A stretch of DNA of 64,000 bases from Fagopyrum homotropicum (GCA_033239125.1 BSWB01000003.1:33061001-33125000); one strand, 5' to 3'; numbered from the stretch's first letter, positions 43,543 through 56,435 are shown. Notes: generated from the letters alone by a model not told the origin. A program made the numbers and translations.

Positions 43543-46500
43543 ATGCGCAGGTCTAGGAACACCAGAGACCTCTTGCCTCTTGATCAAGAGCTTGAGAGGA
43601 CTTTAAGGCAAAAGCGTAAGGAAAAGAAGATGGCTGAAGGAAACGAACGTGATCTCCAATCGGAGCTAGCGGAGAAAGAAGCTCAACTCCAATGGAGTGA
43701 GAGGACACGTAGAGATGAAATGGATCGTCATCAATCTCAAGTTGACGATCTAAAAGATATGATGTTCCAGATGAGGATAGAACTAAGCAACCTTAAGAAT
43801 AAAGGGAGCAAGAAATCTTCAAGGAGATCCTTAAGGTCGAATAGGGGTCATTCATCCGCTGATGATAGCGATTCCTCCATGCCACCGCTAGAGGAAATTG
43901 ATCCCACGGTCAATGTGAATACATTCCATCCACGGGCAGCTGTTAATCGCCGTGTTCCACCTAGGAATGCAAGGATCGAACGTATGGATGCGGAGCCAAG
44001 AACTCTTGGCCAAAGGATGGATCCAACGCAGCAACCACGCCGTTTAGGTGTGAACTTTGATGTTGATGATGTACAAGGGTTTAGCTTCAACCCTCAAGTT
44101 ATTACTCTTGTTCGCCAAAACCAATTTGGCGGGACAAGCGCTGAATCTTCACACCAACACTTGCAAAACTTTGAGTGTATGATGGAGACAATGAGGCCGA
44201 AGAACGCAACTACCAACAACTATAAGCTCAAGCCTTTCTTCTTCTCCTTGAAAGGAAAAGCATTGTCTTGGTACCAAGCTCTTCCTAGTGGGAAGCTAGA
44301 CACATGGGAAGACCTTTCCACGGAGTTCCTCACTAAGTTCTTTCCGCCATCCAAAACGGCGGAACTTAGAGGTAAGATTAATGCATTTTCCATGAGATGC
44401 AACGAAAGTTTATTTCAATCTTGGGAAAGGTTTCAGGACTTGTTATTGGATTGCCCTCATCATGGCATATCCAAGCTTGCATTGCTGGAGATTTACTACA
44501 AGGGGCTGGATGTGGAGACACAATTCAAATCCCTCTCATGTGGTACATTCATGGTCATGAGAGAAGATGACGCTTGGGACTTCATTGAGAAGCAAGCAAG
44601 GGTCATAGAGAAGTATTCCCACCGGAAAGTTGAAGGGAATCGTGTGGAGCAAGGAGCAAAGCTCACACATGAAGCTCAAAATCAGATTTTCTCCCTCAAC
44701 AATGAGATCAAAGAGTTGAAGGAAGCTATCAAGACCAACTTTCCAAAGCAACAAGGAAAGGATGTTGGCTATTTGGGCAACAACAACAATGGCGGTGAGA
44801 ACACAAACCGCAACAACAACAATAACCGGAATAATAACCGGAGCAATTGGAATGGCAACAAAAACAACCGGAACAACAATTGGAACAACAATAGGGGTTC
44901 AAACAACAACAATTGGCGCTTCAATCAACAAAACTCCGGTAACTCTTATCCTTCCAATTCGAATTCACTAACTCTACCTTCCTCTTCCTCCACTCCTTTG
45001 AAAAGCCAGGGGCAAACATCTAATGGAGAAAACACTTCGGGGAAGGAGAAGCCCGATCCCATGTTGGAAACAATCTTGGGAAAGCTTCAAGGTTTGGAGA
45101 ACCGCATCATTAAGGTTGATGATCAAATTTCTAAGGTTGATAAAGCCCAAAAGGTTTTAGAAAACCAAATGTTCAGCCATGCGGAGGAAGTTCCTAGAAA
45201 TCAAGGGAAACTTCCAGGAAAGACGGAAGACAACTCTAAGGGGAGGGTGATGGCAATCACAACTAGGAGCGGAGTGACTACCACCGATCCGCAGCCTAAG
45301 TTTGTTGAAGTCCCCGTTGAGAAAGACAAAGAGAAGGGGAAGGAGAAGGAAGATGTCTACGTTCCTCCTCCGGCTTACAAACCTCCCCTACCATTCCCTC
45401 AATCTAGAGCGAGAGCGCGCCTAGATAAACAATTTGGTAAGTTTATAGAACTCATGAGCAAGCTGCATATTAATATACCCTTTATTGATGCTATTGTAGG
45501 TATGCCGGCTTATGGCAAGTTCTTAAAGGAGCTCCTCTCCAACAAGAGGAAGCTAGAAGATTTTGGAGAGGTTAAGATGAGTTCAGATTCTTCGGATCTC
45601 ATCAAGACCATGAAGGAGAAAATGCCCCCAAAGCTAAAGGATCCAGGGTCATTTTGTATTCCCATAGGAGTGGGAGATGTCACATACGATGCATTATGTG
45701 ACTTATGAGCAAGTGTGAGCATCATACCACTTGCATTATGTAGGAAGATCGGTTTAGGCGACCCTAAACCGGTGAAGATGACGTTGTACATGGCGGATCG
45801 ATCTATCACTCGCCCCGTCGGTATTGTAGAAGACGTCCCAGTCAAGCTAGGTAAATTCTTTGTTCCCATTGATTTTGTTGTGCTTGACATTCCTGCAGAT
45901 AGTCCGGTCCCGATCATACTCGGAAGACCGTTTCTTGCAACTTCTGGCTGCATAGTCGATTGCAAGAATGCTTGACTCGCTTTTGACATAGGAGAAGAGA
46001 AGGTAGAGTTCGTTCTTTCCACTCTAATGAAGGAGCCAATCTTTGATGAGGATATATTCACTATCCAAGATGAAGAGGGGTTGTCTAGAGAGGAGGTAAG
46101 TGTGATTCTCTTCAAAGATCCTTTGCAAAAGGTTATTGCTATGAGTCTAATGAATGTAGGTGAAGAAGAGGAGTGCAATGAGGCAATTGAAGTCTTAGAA
46201 GCACAAGAAGAGGCAGGTGAAGTGGAATTTGAGAAGCTCCACGACGAGGCAGAAAATGTGAGAATCCACGGCCATACACTATATTCCACGGCCGTGGATC
46301 TCACCACCCAAAGCGTGGCTCACTCCAGAGGGTTACACAGTCGTGGAGAAGGCAGAGCAACCGTAACCACTTTCCACGCCCTAAACCACGGCCGTGGAGG
46401 GTGTATGGAAACCGTAATTTTGGCCGTGGAAGGGGATGATCGTGCCACTTCTTCAACTTCTTTTGATTCTTCTCCCACATCCTCTACACCCTTAGACACT

Positions 46501-49458
46501 TCTAAGGAGACATCGGATGCTCCTCAAGAGCCATTGGAAGCTCCGAAAGCAATGGAATTGAAACAACTTCCTACACATCTAAGGTACGCTTTTCTAGGAC
46601 CTAACTCTACTTATCCAGTTATTGTTAGTTCAGATCTAACCATAGATGAACATAGTAAACTTATGGTTGTCCTTAGGAAACATAGGAAAGCTTTAGGTTA
46701 TACTATAGAAGACTTAGTAGGAATCGAACCCTCCCTATGCATGCATAAAATATTAATGGAGGAAGACTTTAGGACTTCAAGACAACCTCAAAGGCGGTTG
46801 AATCCGACCATGAAGGAGGTTGTCAAGAAGGAAATTCTTAAACTTCTTGATGCAGGCATCATCTATCCTATCTCCGATAGTAAGTGGGTGAGTCCGGTTC
46901 AAGTAGTTCCAAAGAAGGGAGGAATGACGGTCATCACCAACAAGAATAACAAACTCATTCCTACCCGAACCGTAACAGGATGGCGGATGTGCATTGACTA
47001 CCGCAAGCTTAACAACGCGACGAGGAAGGATCACTTCCCACTACCCTTCATCGATCAAATGCTTGGAAGGTTAGCACAACATTCACACTTTTGCTATCTT
47101 GACGGTTATAGTGGTTTCTTTCAGATTCCGATACACCCGGACGATCAGGAGAAGACCATATTCACGTGCCCATGGGGTACGTTCGCTTATAGGAGAATGC
47201 CGTTCGGGCTTTGCAACGCCCCAGCCACCTTTCAAAGGTGCATGATAGCCATCTTCTCCGAATACATTGAGGAAATCATGGAGGTCTTCATGGATGACTT
47301 CTCCGTATACGGTTCCTCTTTTGACAATTGCCTTTCTAACCTTGCTCTTGTTTTACAAAGATGTGAAGACACTAATCTAGTTCTTAATTGGGAGAAGTGT
47401 CAATTTATGGTAAAGGAAGGAATTGTATTAGGACACCTAATCTCTAGTAGAGGGATAGAGGTGGATAAGGCGAAAATAGAGACAATAGAGAAGCTTCCTC
47501 CTCCAACTTCGGTGAAAGGGATAAGAAGTTTCCTAGGACATGCTGGATTCTATAGACGTTTCATTAAGGACTTTTCTAAAATATCAAAACCGCTCACTAA
47601 TCTATTGATGAAGGATGCAGTTTTTGAGTTTTCACAGGAATGTTTAGATGCGTTCAACACAATTCGGCAAGCTCTAATTTCAGCACCTATTATCCAACCT
47701 CCGGATTGGACTCTACCTTTTGAGGTTATGTGCGATGCTAGTGACGTAGCTATAGGAGCTGTTCTTGGACAACGAAAGGAAGGGCGAACCCATACCATAT
47801 ACTACGCTAGCAAGACGCTAGATGAAGCGCAGCTCAACTACGCCACTACGGAAAAAGAATTTCTAGCCATTGTCTATGCTATTGACAAGTTTCGCTCTTA
47901 TCTTGTAGGTGCAAAGGTGATTATCTACACGGATCATGCTGCGATCCGGTACCTCCTTGCAAAGAAGGATGCGAAGCCAAGGCTAATTAGATGGATTCTT
48001 CTCCTACAAGAATTCGATCTAGAGATCAGCGACAAGAAAGGTTCGGAAAATTCTGTTGCGGATCATTTGAGTCGCCTAACACATCTAGAGGACGACCACT
48101 TACCTATAGATGACTCCTTCCCGGAAGAACACCTACACATTATTGAGGAGTGCATCGATGTGATCTCCAAAGGTAACGAACCATGGTTTGCTAATTTTGT
48201 TAACTATTTGGTTTGCCAGGAGATACCACCCGGACTATCCTACGCACAAAGAAAGAAGTTCTTTAAGGATGTCCGAGAATACTTTTGGAATGAACCTCTC
48301 CTCTTTAAGAGAGGTCCGGATGGCATCATTCGGCGATGTGTGCCGGAAGATGAGATGCAAAGTGTCATCCGCCATTGTCATTCACTACCTTGTGGAGGAC
48401 ACGCTAGTTCGAACAAGACTAGCGCAAAGGTATTGCAATCTGGATTCTTTTGGCCTACTTTATTTAGAGATGTGCAATCCTTTGTTTCTTGCTGCGATGC
48501 TTGTCAAAGAACAGGTAATATCTCTAGGAGGAATGAGATGCCTCTCAATAACATCCAAGAGGTGGAGATTTTCGACGTTTGGGGAATAGATTTTATGGGA
48601 CCATTTCCATCATCTTGTGGAAACCAATACATACTCTTGGCGGTGGATTACGTTTCTAGATGGGTGGAAGCGATTGCCTCTCCCACCAATGATGCCATGG
48701 TGGTGGTTAAGTTCTTTAACAAGACCATCTTCCCACGATTTGGGACACCAAGGACTATCATTAGTGATGGAGGTTCTCACTTCATTGCCCGGCGCTTTGA
48801 AGCTCTTCTAGCTAAGTATGGGGTTACTCACAAGATCGCCACCCCCTATCATCCACAAACAAGTGGACAAGTTGAGATCTCAAATCGGGAGATCAAAGGA
48901 ATCCTAGAGAAGACGGTTTCAAGGACTAGAAAGGATTGGTCTTTGAAGCTTGATGACGCATTGTGGGCATACCGGACTGCGTACAAGACTCCCATAGGAA
49001 CCACACCATACAACCTTGTGTATGGGAAGTCTTGTCATTTACCGGTGGAGTTGGAGCATAAGGCGTTTTGGGCTATCAAATGGTTAAGTTTTAGCATGAA
49101 GGAAGCGGGAGAGAAGCGTCTCTTAGACCTTAATGAGCTTGAAGAACTCTGCTTGAATGCCTATGAAAACGCCAAGATTTATAAGGAGAGAGCAAAGCGT
49201 TGGCATGATGAGCATATCATTCCAAATGACTTCAAAGAAGGAGATCAAGTTCTCCTCTTCAATTCAAGGCTTTGTCTCTTTCCAGGTAAGCTTAAATCTC
49301 GTTGGACCGGACCTTTTCTAATTAAGAGTATTTTCCCCCATGGTGCAGTTGAAGTATGGGGTGAAGCGGGCGGAAGCTTTAAGGTGAACGGTCAACGACT
49401 CAAGAAGTATACGCCGGAACTCCAAGCTGAAGAGTTCGCGCCTACCGCACTCGAATAA
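43543..49458 (+). pseudogene. Element V gag-pol polyprotein (1,971 codons, two TGA codons)
   Basis: One register from MRRSRNTRDLLP to the TAA ending 49458, co-linear with element II. Domains in order: charged N-terminus, gag domain, Asn-rich segment (about residues 410-465) without a CCHC knuckle, protease, RT with FMDD, RNase H, and integrase with HHCC finger and intact DDE residues (WGIDF, SDGG, QVEISNRE). The first TGA (45706-45708) replaces the Gly codon inside the protease motif CDLGAS. The second (45973-45975) replaces an Arg codon about 90 residues later. Both are explained by one or two substitutions. RT to integrase is open without interruption. Confidence 0.94.
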
Positions 49459-49499
49459 GTGCGAGATTGGTCTAGCTACGGACCTTAAACAAAGCGCTT

Positions 49500-49517
49500 C
49501 TTGGGAGGCAACCCAAG
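49500..49517 (+). other. Post-pol hairpin with AGGCAA loop (element V)
   Basis: CTTGGG-AGGCAA-CCCAAG, identical to the element II hairpin. Confidence 0.55.
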
Positions 49518-49702
49518 GTATTGTATTTACATTTTTGTTTTCGATTCACAGTTTATCTTAGTTTAGACGTTTTTGCTTTGTTTTGCCTTCGATTCCTTCC
49601 GGTATGTTCGTGTTTTTGATCGTAGGGACGGTGGAAAAGGAAAGAGGAAGAGTTATTTTGAAGAAAAGTGACGAAACTTGAACTTTGGAGCATTACAGAG
49701 GG

Positions 49703-49857
49703 TTCCACGGCCTAAACCACGGTCGTAACAGCTACAATGACCGTAATTTCCAAAAGCCTTTGAAAAATCACCAAAACCACGGTTCCGTACACTTCCACGG
49801 CCGTGGAATCCCCCGATAGACCGTGGTTTTCGAAAATTTTGCCGGTCATTATATAAA
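49703..49857 (+). promoter_or_regulatory. Putative internal promoter of ORF1 (element V)
   Basis: Palindrome variants and one perfect TTCCACGGCCGTGGAA (about 49793-49808) are followed by TATATAAA at 49850-49857, about 440 bp before the ORF1 start. A second perfect palindrome lies between TATA and ORF1 (about 50246). This mirrors the LTR order of cluster, TATA, single leader palindrome. Confidence 0.55.
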
Positions 49858-50049
49858 CCACGTTCTTCACAAAAACTCACAAAAAAAAAACCCAATTCCA
49901 CCACCCTCTCTCACCGATTCCACGCCCTTCACCTCAAATCTCTGTTCGTTAATCGTTTTCAACGATTCTTCGTTCCAAATTGAAGCAAATTCGACCACCA
50001 ACGAGATCCAAGCAACGAATCGAGCGGCAATTCACCAAGGAACGCAGAA

Positions 50050-50069
50050 TTCGGATTTTAAAATCCGAA
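50050..50069 (+). other. ORF1 leader hairpin (element V)
   Basis: TTCGGATTTTAAAATCCGAA is a perfect 20-bp palindrome before CCTAGGTTTTTT. Confidence 0.6.
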
Positions 50070-50289
50070 ACCTAGGTTTTTTCCGCTCTTCTCTATCTTC
50101 GTCAATTTGGGTTCGTTTTTGCTAGAAATTTTAGGAGAACTGATTGAAATTGGAAGGAATTAGACTAGGGCTGCCTGATTGCTGAGTTTGAGTGCTGTTT
50201 GTGGATTTTTTGAGAAAAGTCGAGACGAATCACGGTCTCTGTCAGTTCCACGGCCGTGGAAAATCAAGAACAGACCGTGGTTTTGAACA

Positions 50290-51855
50290 GTGATGGATTT
50301 TGTTAGGAGAGTTTCAGGAAGGATTAAGGAGAAGAAGAATGAGCAGAACAAAAAGAGGAAGGGTAACCCCTCTTCCTCTTCATCCTCTAGAGCACCACCA
50401 CCTTCCTCCCCTTCACCTCCATCATCACCTTCATCACCCGCACCTCCTAGCCCTAGAGTACCCACCATTCACGAGGATCATCTCGATGCACTCGAGAGGA
50501 TCCATAAGAGGGCAGTTATCGGACCTAGGTATCTATGGTTGGAGGATCTAGTTCCTCTAAACATAGTAGATGACCTTACTTGGCTCTTGGATAGAGCCGG
50601 TCTTATCGTCTTCTCGGCTATCCAAGAGGACGCTTATGAGGAGATAACGAGAGAGGTTGTGACGTCGTTTGAGCACAGCCATGTGGATAGGACCGTTTCT
50701 TTCCGTCTTATGGAAAGAAACTATGATTTTACCATCCGTGAGTTTGGAGCCTTCTTTGGGTTCCAAGAGACCTTCAATGGTCGTTTTCCTAGTGGCGTTT
50801 ATGCCAAAGATTTTTGGGAGGAGGTTGCTATGATTTACGCCAGCGAGGACCGCTGGCAACCTGCTGATACCAAGGCCAAGTTGATGTATCACTTGGCCTT
50901 GAAGATTGCTCACCGTGTTCTTTCGGAGTGTCTCTTCCCTAGGACGGAGACACCTCAAAAGATCAAGATGGATGAGCTCTTTCTGTTGTATTCTATGCTG
51001 TATGGGCACCCTGCTGATTGCGCCACCCTCTTAGCTGCTACCATGAGCAAGCTTAAGAACAAGAGGGCGGGGAACATTGGATATGGTGGGATAGTTACCC
51101 ACCTTGCTAGGATGTTGGGGGTTGATTTTTCTGCATGCACACGCATACCTGTTGTACCCCTAGGACTCCAGGCCTTCATGACTAGAGGCCTTATCTTGCC
51201 TACCCATAGAGGTCCGCCTTACGCAGCCATGCCTTGGGAGAGCAGGACGGGGAGGGGCATTGAGTGGCTCCCGGAGTACTCCATTATGGCTGGACGCCAT
51301 AATTGGAAGGCTACGTTCGCAGCTATGCATGCGAACAGGATTGCAGCTCCTCCGTATGTCCCACCACCGCCCGTAGTTGAGGAGGAGGAGATGAGGGATC
51401 AGTATGAGGGATGAGGAGGAGGAGCAGAGCAGGAGTTTGGCACGTTTCCGGATCAGCCGGATGCGGCCCCTGATGTGCCTAGACGTTCTCCACGTCCAGC
51501 CAGAGCTTTAGGTCCATCTTCTCGCCGCGCCAGCGTGAGTGAGAGACCCACTTGGATGGATACACCTCCTACGTGGTACGGAGCTCCACCTCCATGGTCC
51601 ACACAGCAGCCACCAGCACCAGCACCGTCCGACGCTCCAGGGTGGTACAGCCAGGCCCCGGGATGGTATGAGCATATGCCAGATTGGGCCACCGGCCTTT
51701 CAGAGAGAGTGGGAGCATTGGAGATTCGAGCCGATGCTAGAGATGGACGCTTGGACGACCTCGATCATATGATGAGGGACGTCTACCGCCAGCAGTTTGG
51801 GCGGCACTACGATCCTAGCTTCTCTCCATTCCCGCCTCCACCGGCGCCGCAGTGA
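50290..51855 (+). pseudogene. Element V ORF1, Athila ORF1-family protein (522 codons, one TGA)
   Basis: Nucleotide 50290 opens MMDFVRRVSGRIKEKK; the second Met matches the start in II. Co-linear with element II: basic N-terminus, Ser/Pro linker, conserved globular part, Pro/Trp/Tyr tail (TWYGAPPPW, APGWYSQAPGWYEHMPDW) and coiled end (LSERVGALEIRAD). TGA at 51412-51414 falls in a Gly/Glu-rich linker after YEG; the frame stays open on both sides. No signal peptide or membrane helix is seen. Conservation of the whole frame in II, III and V points to a real protein of unknown role. Confidence 0.87.
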
Positions 51856-51943
51856 CGATGATGATGACCGACAGCTTTAGCCGCTCCACCGCCACTTTGT
51901 GAGTTTCTTTTTCTTTTCTTTCTTTTTCTTTCTCTTATTTGAA

Positions 51944-51981
51944 CATTAGGGACAATGTTTGTTCTAAGTATGGGGTGGGGT
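51944..51981 (+). other. Internal PPT-like block (element V)
   Basis: ATTAGGGACAATGTTTG and TCTAAGTATGGGGTGGGG lie about 90 bp after ORF1. Confidence 0.65.
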
Positions 51982-52549
51982 GTGACTAAAAGTTGTAATA
52001 ACTCTTACTCACTTTGATTGCTTCTATTCGAGACTATCTTGTATGTTCATTATATTGTTGCACGTTTCATTATTGCATTGCATGAAAAAGAGTTTGAAAA
52101 ACCCATAAAAATTGAAAAATTTTGAAAAATTTTATGCTTCTAAGGAATTGAGACGATTACTATGATAATCACTACTTGCGAATTGAGTTTGATGACAATT
52201 GCATGCTTAAACGAATAGTGAATTGAAAAGAAATTGAATGAGTTGATTATGCCTCTTTTGCAAGTTTCATAATGTGATGAATGTTACCTAAATCATGTTG
52301 AGGAATTGAAGTTGAAATCGCACTAAAAGTTCTTATGCTTCTTGTTGAGATGATTAAGGCAATTCGATTCTTTCTTTCTTCTTTCTTTGATCATTTAACT
52401 CCTCATTGAAATATTGACCTCCTTTACCTATCCGGGAATTTGGAGGAGTTGATTGAAAAAGGCATGTATGATGTGGGAGGGCCATGAAAGCAATACTTTG
52501 CATTCAAAGGAATAGAAAGAAATTATAGGTTTGGGGAAGTCAATCATGA

Positions 52550-52720
52550 TGATGAGTAACTCGGCACCATTCACATAGCCGGGTGTTTGTGTCTTGCCAA
52601 AGTCGGATTGAGCGATATTCCTAGCGGATTATGGTATGTGCGCTAAGGGTTTGAGGCATCTCATAAAAAATTTTGAGAAATGCCAATCTCCTAGGCTTTG
52701 GTTTTTGTGCACCTCTATCC
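52550..52720 (+). other. Conserved 3' non-coding block with hairpin (element V)
   Basis: GAGTAACTCGGCACC and TTGCCAAAGTCGGATTGAGC are followed by GGC-AT-CTCA...TGAG-AAAT-GCC. The loop is longer than in II but the stem is kept. Confidence 0.6.
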
Positions 52721-53187
52721 ATAACTCCAAAAGTAAAGTCGAAAAATGAAAAGAAGAGAGCGAAGCTCTAAGTTCAAGGTGTTGCGGAAACCGCAAGAGA
52801 AGAAGAAAAGAGTAGTTGTCCACTTTCCCGGATTCATGCACCACATTCCTTAAAGTTTCCTTCCCTTTTCACATTCTAGACCTTTTTCTTTGAAAGTCCT
52901 TAAGATCAAAAGAATGTTATATGACTTGGTGATCTCAATTGAAGTTTCTTATGATTGATTTTGATAATGTTTGAAGGTTATGATGTTTGTATGGAAGTTT
53001 AATTGATTCATGAGTTTTCTTTGCTCTTTACTCTTTGATTAAGTGTATGAAAGTCTTATAAACGATTGAAGCAAGGTTTGAGAATGATCTATCGTTTAGA
53101 AGGCACATTCATCCAAAAAGAAGTATTGCTTTGAGAAGGTACACATATTTCATCCTAACTCTTGTTTTAAAGCTGTTGACAGACCTT

Positions 53188-53222
53188 GCTTAGGGACAAG
53201 CAAGTGGCAAGTATGGGGTTAT
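53188..53222 (+). other. Terminal polypurine tract (element V)
   Basis: CTTAGGGACAAGCAAGTGG and CAAGTATGGGGTTATT directly precede the 3' LTR. Confidence 0.75.
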
Positions 53223-54949
53223 TTGTTAGCATGAAATATTGTGATATTTTAGGCACGTTTTCTAAGTGTATTTGATTCATATTGATAGTCATTGATTGAG
53301 CATTGATGCATTTGTGAGATAGTTTGTCTATAATATCGATATAGAGATCTACACAAGCTTTATGTTGATTATAGGTAATTGAGAGCTATTTCCGAACGGA
53401 ATTGAGCAAGGATGAGTTTGATTGAGCGTGTCCATGGATTGAGGACATTTCTAGGAGCTAAAGGAGTGCAAACTTGAAGAATGCACGAGGCTAAGGAAGA
53501 ATCACGTTCTTACCCTAAACCACTCTCTAAAATACGGCCGTACTGATTTCCACGTTCAAGTCCACGGCCGTGGAACCTTGGCTAGGGAAGCGTGGTTCAT
53601 TCCAGTGACTTCTACGGCCGTGGAGAAGATGGTTCAAACCGTGTTAATTTCCACGCTCTAAATTACGGCCGTGGAACCCTTCCACGACCGTGATCTTGGC
53701 GATCTTTTTCGCCATACTTTAAGCCACGATCTCCTACGCAATTGGGCCGGGCCGATATTTTATCTTACGCTATAAAAGGACGGACGAAGAGAGATTCCGT
53801 CACCTCGCTTTACACCTTCGCTTACGCATAGACGTATCTTAGGCTTGCGTTTGGAATTGCCCTAATTTCGCACTTGGCGGAGATTTTGTTGAGAGATTTT
53901 GGCGCATTGTTATTGTGATTTCCGGATTGACGGAAGATCGAAGATTCGGAAGATTGTTCGCAAGGAGACTCGCTTCTTGCTTAGGTTTGATTTAGAAGAC
54001 GGATTGACATCCCGTTCTTCCTTCTTATCTAAGATTTGTGATTGTTTGTTTCATTCCGAATCTAGTGACGATTATTGATCTTGATTGTGAATTTGAGATT
54101 GATTTGAAGTTTATTGAAGGTTTCCGGAAGTTTTCATCTTTCAATCTTTTAATTCTTGAATTTGATATCAATATGACTATTGTTGGCTAAAAACCCTTAA
54201 CAATTCTAAGGTGAAGGGTTGATAGTTGTGGCTTAGATGATGATAGATCGATCGTAAACAGATTGGATCCTGAGAGTTAGAGAGAATCGCCGACGAACCC
54301 TAATCCACGGTCTGTTCTTGAGCTTCCACGGCCGTGGAACTCAAGAACTAGCCGTAATTTTGTTTTAAGTTACGAACTTGCTTTTACTTTAATCCAAAGT
54401 TAAAGATTTGCTTTAACTTAGTTTAGGCTTGCCTTCTCTAGGTGGTAGTGAAGCCTCAACAACCTCTACCTCGATTGTGAGTGTCACAACCTTAATCGGT
54501 TTAGTTAGTCTTGATCCTTGGATTACAAGTTTGGGTATTTGACATTAATTCTTGCCTTTAGAATCCTTCTATATTGAAGCCTCAACAACCTGTATAGAGA
54601 GTTTCTTGTAGGTGAGTCATATAAGGTTTTTGGAACTTCACCGTACGATTACCTTATACTAGCATACCTTTGCATATCTTAACTCTGTCCTTATATCATT
54701 AGTATATCTTGAATCGATTGCCACAGCTGGATTCCTGGATCTTTAGGATTGTTGTTTTCCCAATAATTTGAAAAGCTTCATACATTTACTTGCTTGATAA
54801 TCTATAACTGGATTTAACCCCCCAAATCCCTGTGTTCGATACTCTGGAATTCTTGCTCAACTATATCGATCCGTACACTGCGGGTTTGCTTGCTTGATTC
54901 TAGTTTTATAAATTTAAAGCTTATTTGCACGCACGCTAAGTGGCGAACA
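53223..54949 (+). repeat. Element V 3' LTR (1,727 bp)
   Basis: It begins TGTTAGCATGAAATATTG and ends AGTGGCGAACA. Palindrome cluster at about 53520-53700, TATAAAAG at 53771, and leader palindrome at about 54320-54355. Confidence 0.95.
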
Positions 54950-54954
54950 CACAT
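54950..54954 (+). repeat. Target site duplication of element V, right (CACAT)
   Basis: An exact match to 41711-41715. Confidence 0.9.
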
Positions 54955-54958
54955 CATT

Positions 54959-54971
54959 TGGTATCAAAGCC
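54959..54971 (+). other. Primer-binding site, initiator tRNA-Met type (element VII)
   Basis: TGGTATCAAAGCC is close to the common plant PBS word TGGTATCAGAGC. It belongs to the LTR ending at 41714, separated from it only by element V. Confidence 0.75.
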
Positions 54972-55162
54972 TACGATACGTGTTCAACACAACTCTTGTC
55001 GGTATTGCTCATCTTCTTTCTTTCAAAAAAAAGTCAAAAAAAAGAAAGTAAAGTACGAGTTTGTTTATTTGGTTTGCGGAATTTGCAAGTTGTAACTTGA
55101 ATAATTTGTTTGGTCGATTGTACGATTTTGCATACTCGAGTTGATTTTGTAACTCGAATAAT

Positions 55163-55953
55163 TTGTTTGACGATCGTTATCTTCGTTTGAGTGAAATGGA
55201 AGACGATGATTATGAGGCCGTCTATGGAGAACTACAAAGACAAAGGAAGAGAAGAGAAGCCTGTCGACGTGAAGAGGAAGCTCGTAACAAGAGGAAGAAG
55301 ACCGACGTCGCAAACGTCGTCGAGAAAAGGAGGCCAGAAAACAAGAAGAAGAAGAAGAAGAAGAAGAAGACGAAGATCGACGACGTAGAGCGGTCAAAAA
55401 ATGGATGAAAGAGGCGGCTTATTTTCCAACGAGTCGAGTTGAGAAAGCAACGGGCAAAACAAAGTACATATCACCGCCTATAACATCACCGAAGGCTGCT
55501 CCACTAGCCCAGCCTCCTCGTCCACCGGATCTTGTGCCTCCACCACCACCTACTTTTCCACCGAACATCAACGACAATGGAAACGATGGTAACTAAATCG
55601 ACCAACGTTTGGATAGGATTGAAGCCCAACTAGTTGAGATATGGAGAAGGTTGCCTCCCCTTCCCTTGAACCAGGATTGTAGTCAAGCATCTCGACATGA
55701 TGGCGGCGAAGTCGAGAGAAGTACTTACCATGGTAATAAATCCGACAATCACTTTTCCAAGGATGGCACGACGGATTCGAGGACGAATCCTTTTCAAGGG
55801 AAATGGGATGATGTGATCCCCGAAAGCCCCAACATGAAGCCGAAAATGCTCACTCCGAGCTCGCTCAAGTTAAGTCATATTCCGCTCGATCCGGCTAAGT
55901 TGTCAGCTTTACGCACTCTTTGTAAAATGCATATATCTGCAGCTGCGTTTTAA
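55163..55953 (+). pseudogene. Element VII gag-like protein, broken
   Basis: An acidic then strongly basic start (MEDDDYEAVYGEL, QRKRREACRREEEARNKRKK) leads into a run of (GAA)n at about 55340-55375. The reading frame changes within that microsatellite and continues as KEAAYFPTSRVEKATGK and a Pro-rich segment. A TAA at 55594 interrupts it, and the same frame then gives RLDRIEAQLVEIWRRLP and PLDPAKLSALRTLCK to 55953. No enzymatic motif is seen. It is probably a structural gag-like product of a non-autonomous element; the family is not recognised. Confidence 0.5.
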
Positions 55954-56140
55954 GTTAGAAGACCCACAAGTACTACTTTCAAAGGTGTTTTCAAGATCTA
56001 CTACTTTGTAGTGTATCATAAGTCAAGATTCCAAAAGGAAGAAGGTGAAAATGACCCGGTAATGCAACAAAATTTATACTTGTGTGGACTTTTGACCAAG
56101 ATCATGCATGGAGGCATGCAAGGTGGATATGGAGCACACA
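55724..56140 (+). repeat. Diverged internal duplicate, copy 1
   Basis: Shares TTACCATGGTAATAAATCCG, GGATGATGTGATCC and CATGCATGGAGG-type words in the same order with 59171-59700. The identity is lower than between the LTR-side copies. Confidence 0.55.
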
Positions 56141-56207
56141 TGCACGACCAATCCAGCTCATATTCCATCCATCAAGACAAGTCCGACTCTTTTCCTTCCA
56201 GAGGTCC

Positions 56208-56272
56208 GACCCGCCGGGTCACGGGTCAGACCCGCCGGGTCACGGGTCAGACCCGGCGGGTCGGCGGGTCGG
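56208..56272 (+). repeat. Subterminal tandem repeats of the hAT element (about 21-bp unit, 3 copies)
   Basis: The unit at 56208-56228 is repeated exactly at 56229-56249, and a variant follows at 56250-56272. The cores ACCCGCCGGGT and ACCCGGCGGGT are near-palindromic. Related GGGTC words lie at 59040-59150. Subterminal repeats of this kind are transposase-binding sites in hAT elements (family knowledge). Confidence 0.6.
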
Positions 56273-56312
56273 CCACCTAATCTTATTAAAATAAATAAAA
56301 ATAATAATGGAA

Positions 56313-56435
56313 ACAAACTTAAAAAAGAAGAAAATAAAGAGAGGAGAAAAATTGGAGTTAAACTTAAAAAAGAAGAAAATAAAGAGAGGACTTAAACTTA
56401 AAAAAACTGGACTTAAACTTAAAAAAAAAAAGGGA
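56313..56435 (+). repeat. A-rich tandem repeat near the hAT left end
   Basis: The word ACTTAAAAAAGAAGAAAAT recurs at a spacing of about 51 bp and then decays into shorter TTAAACTTAAAAA units. No coding value. Confidence 0.5.

Larger units (their letters stand above)
41716..54949 (+). mobile_element. Element V: complete Athila retrotransposon, 13,234 bp, TSD CACAT
   Basis: The LTRs are 1,726 and 1,727 bp and differ at about 20 sites (about 1.2%). The PBS, gag-pol, ORF1, both PPT-like blocks and the 3' conserved block are all present. Only three nonsense codons and no frameshift interrupt the two ORFs, so this is the best-preserved copy in the window. It is closely related to II throughout. 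The perfect 5-bp duplication confirms its ends. Confidence 0.97.

Noticed and set aside
45706..45708. Programmed stop-codon readthrough between gag and pol in element V
   Set aside because: The TGA lies inside the protease active-site motif, is not shared by II, III or I, and lies far beyond the gag end. A simple mutation explains it.
56208..56272. CRISPR-like array
   Set aside because: The units are directly adjacent without spacers, GC-rich and near-palindromic, and sit at a hAT terminus in a plant genome.
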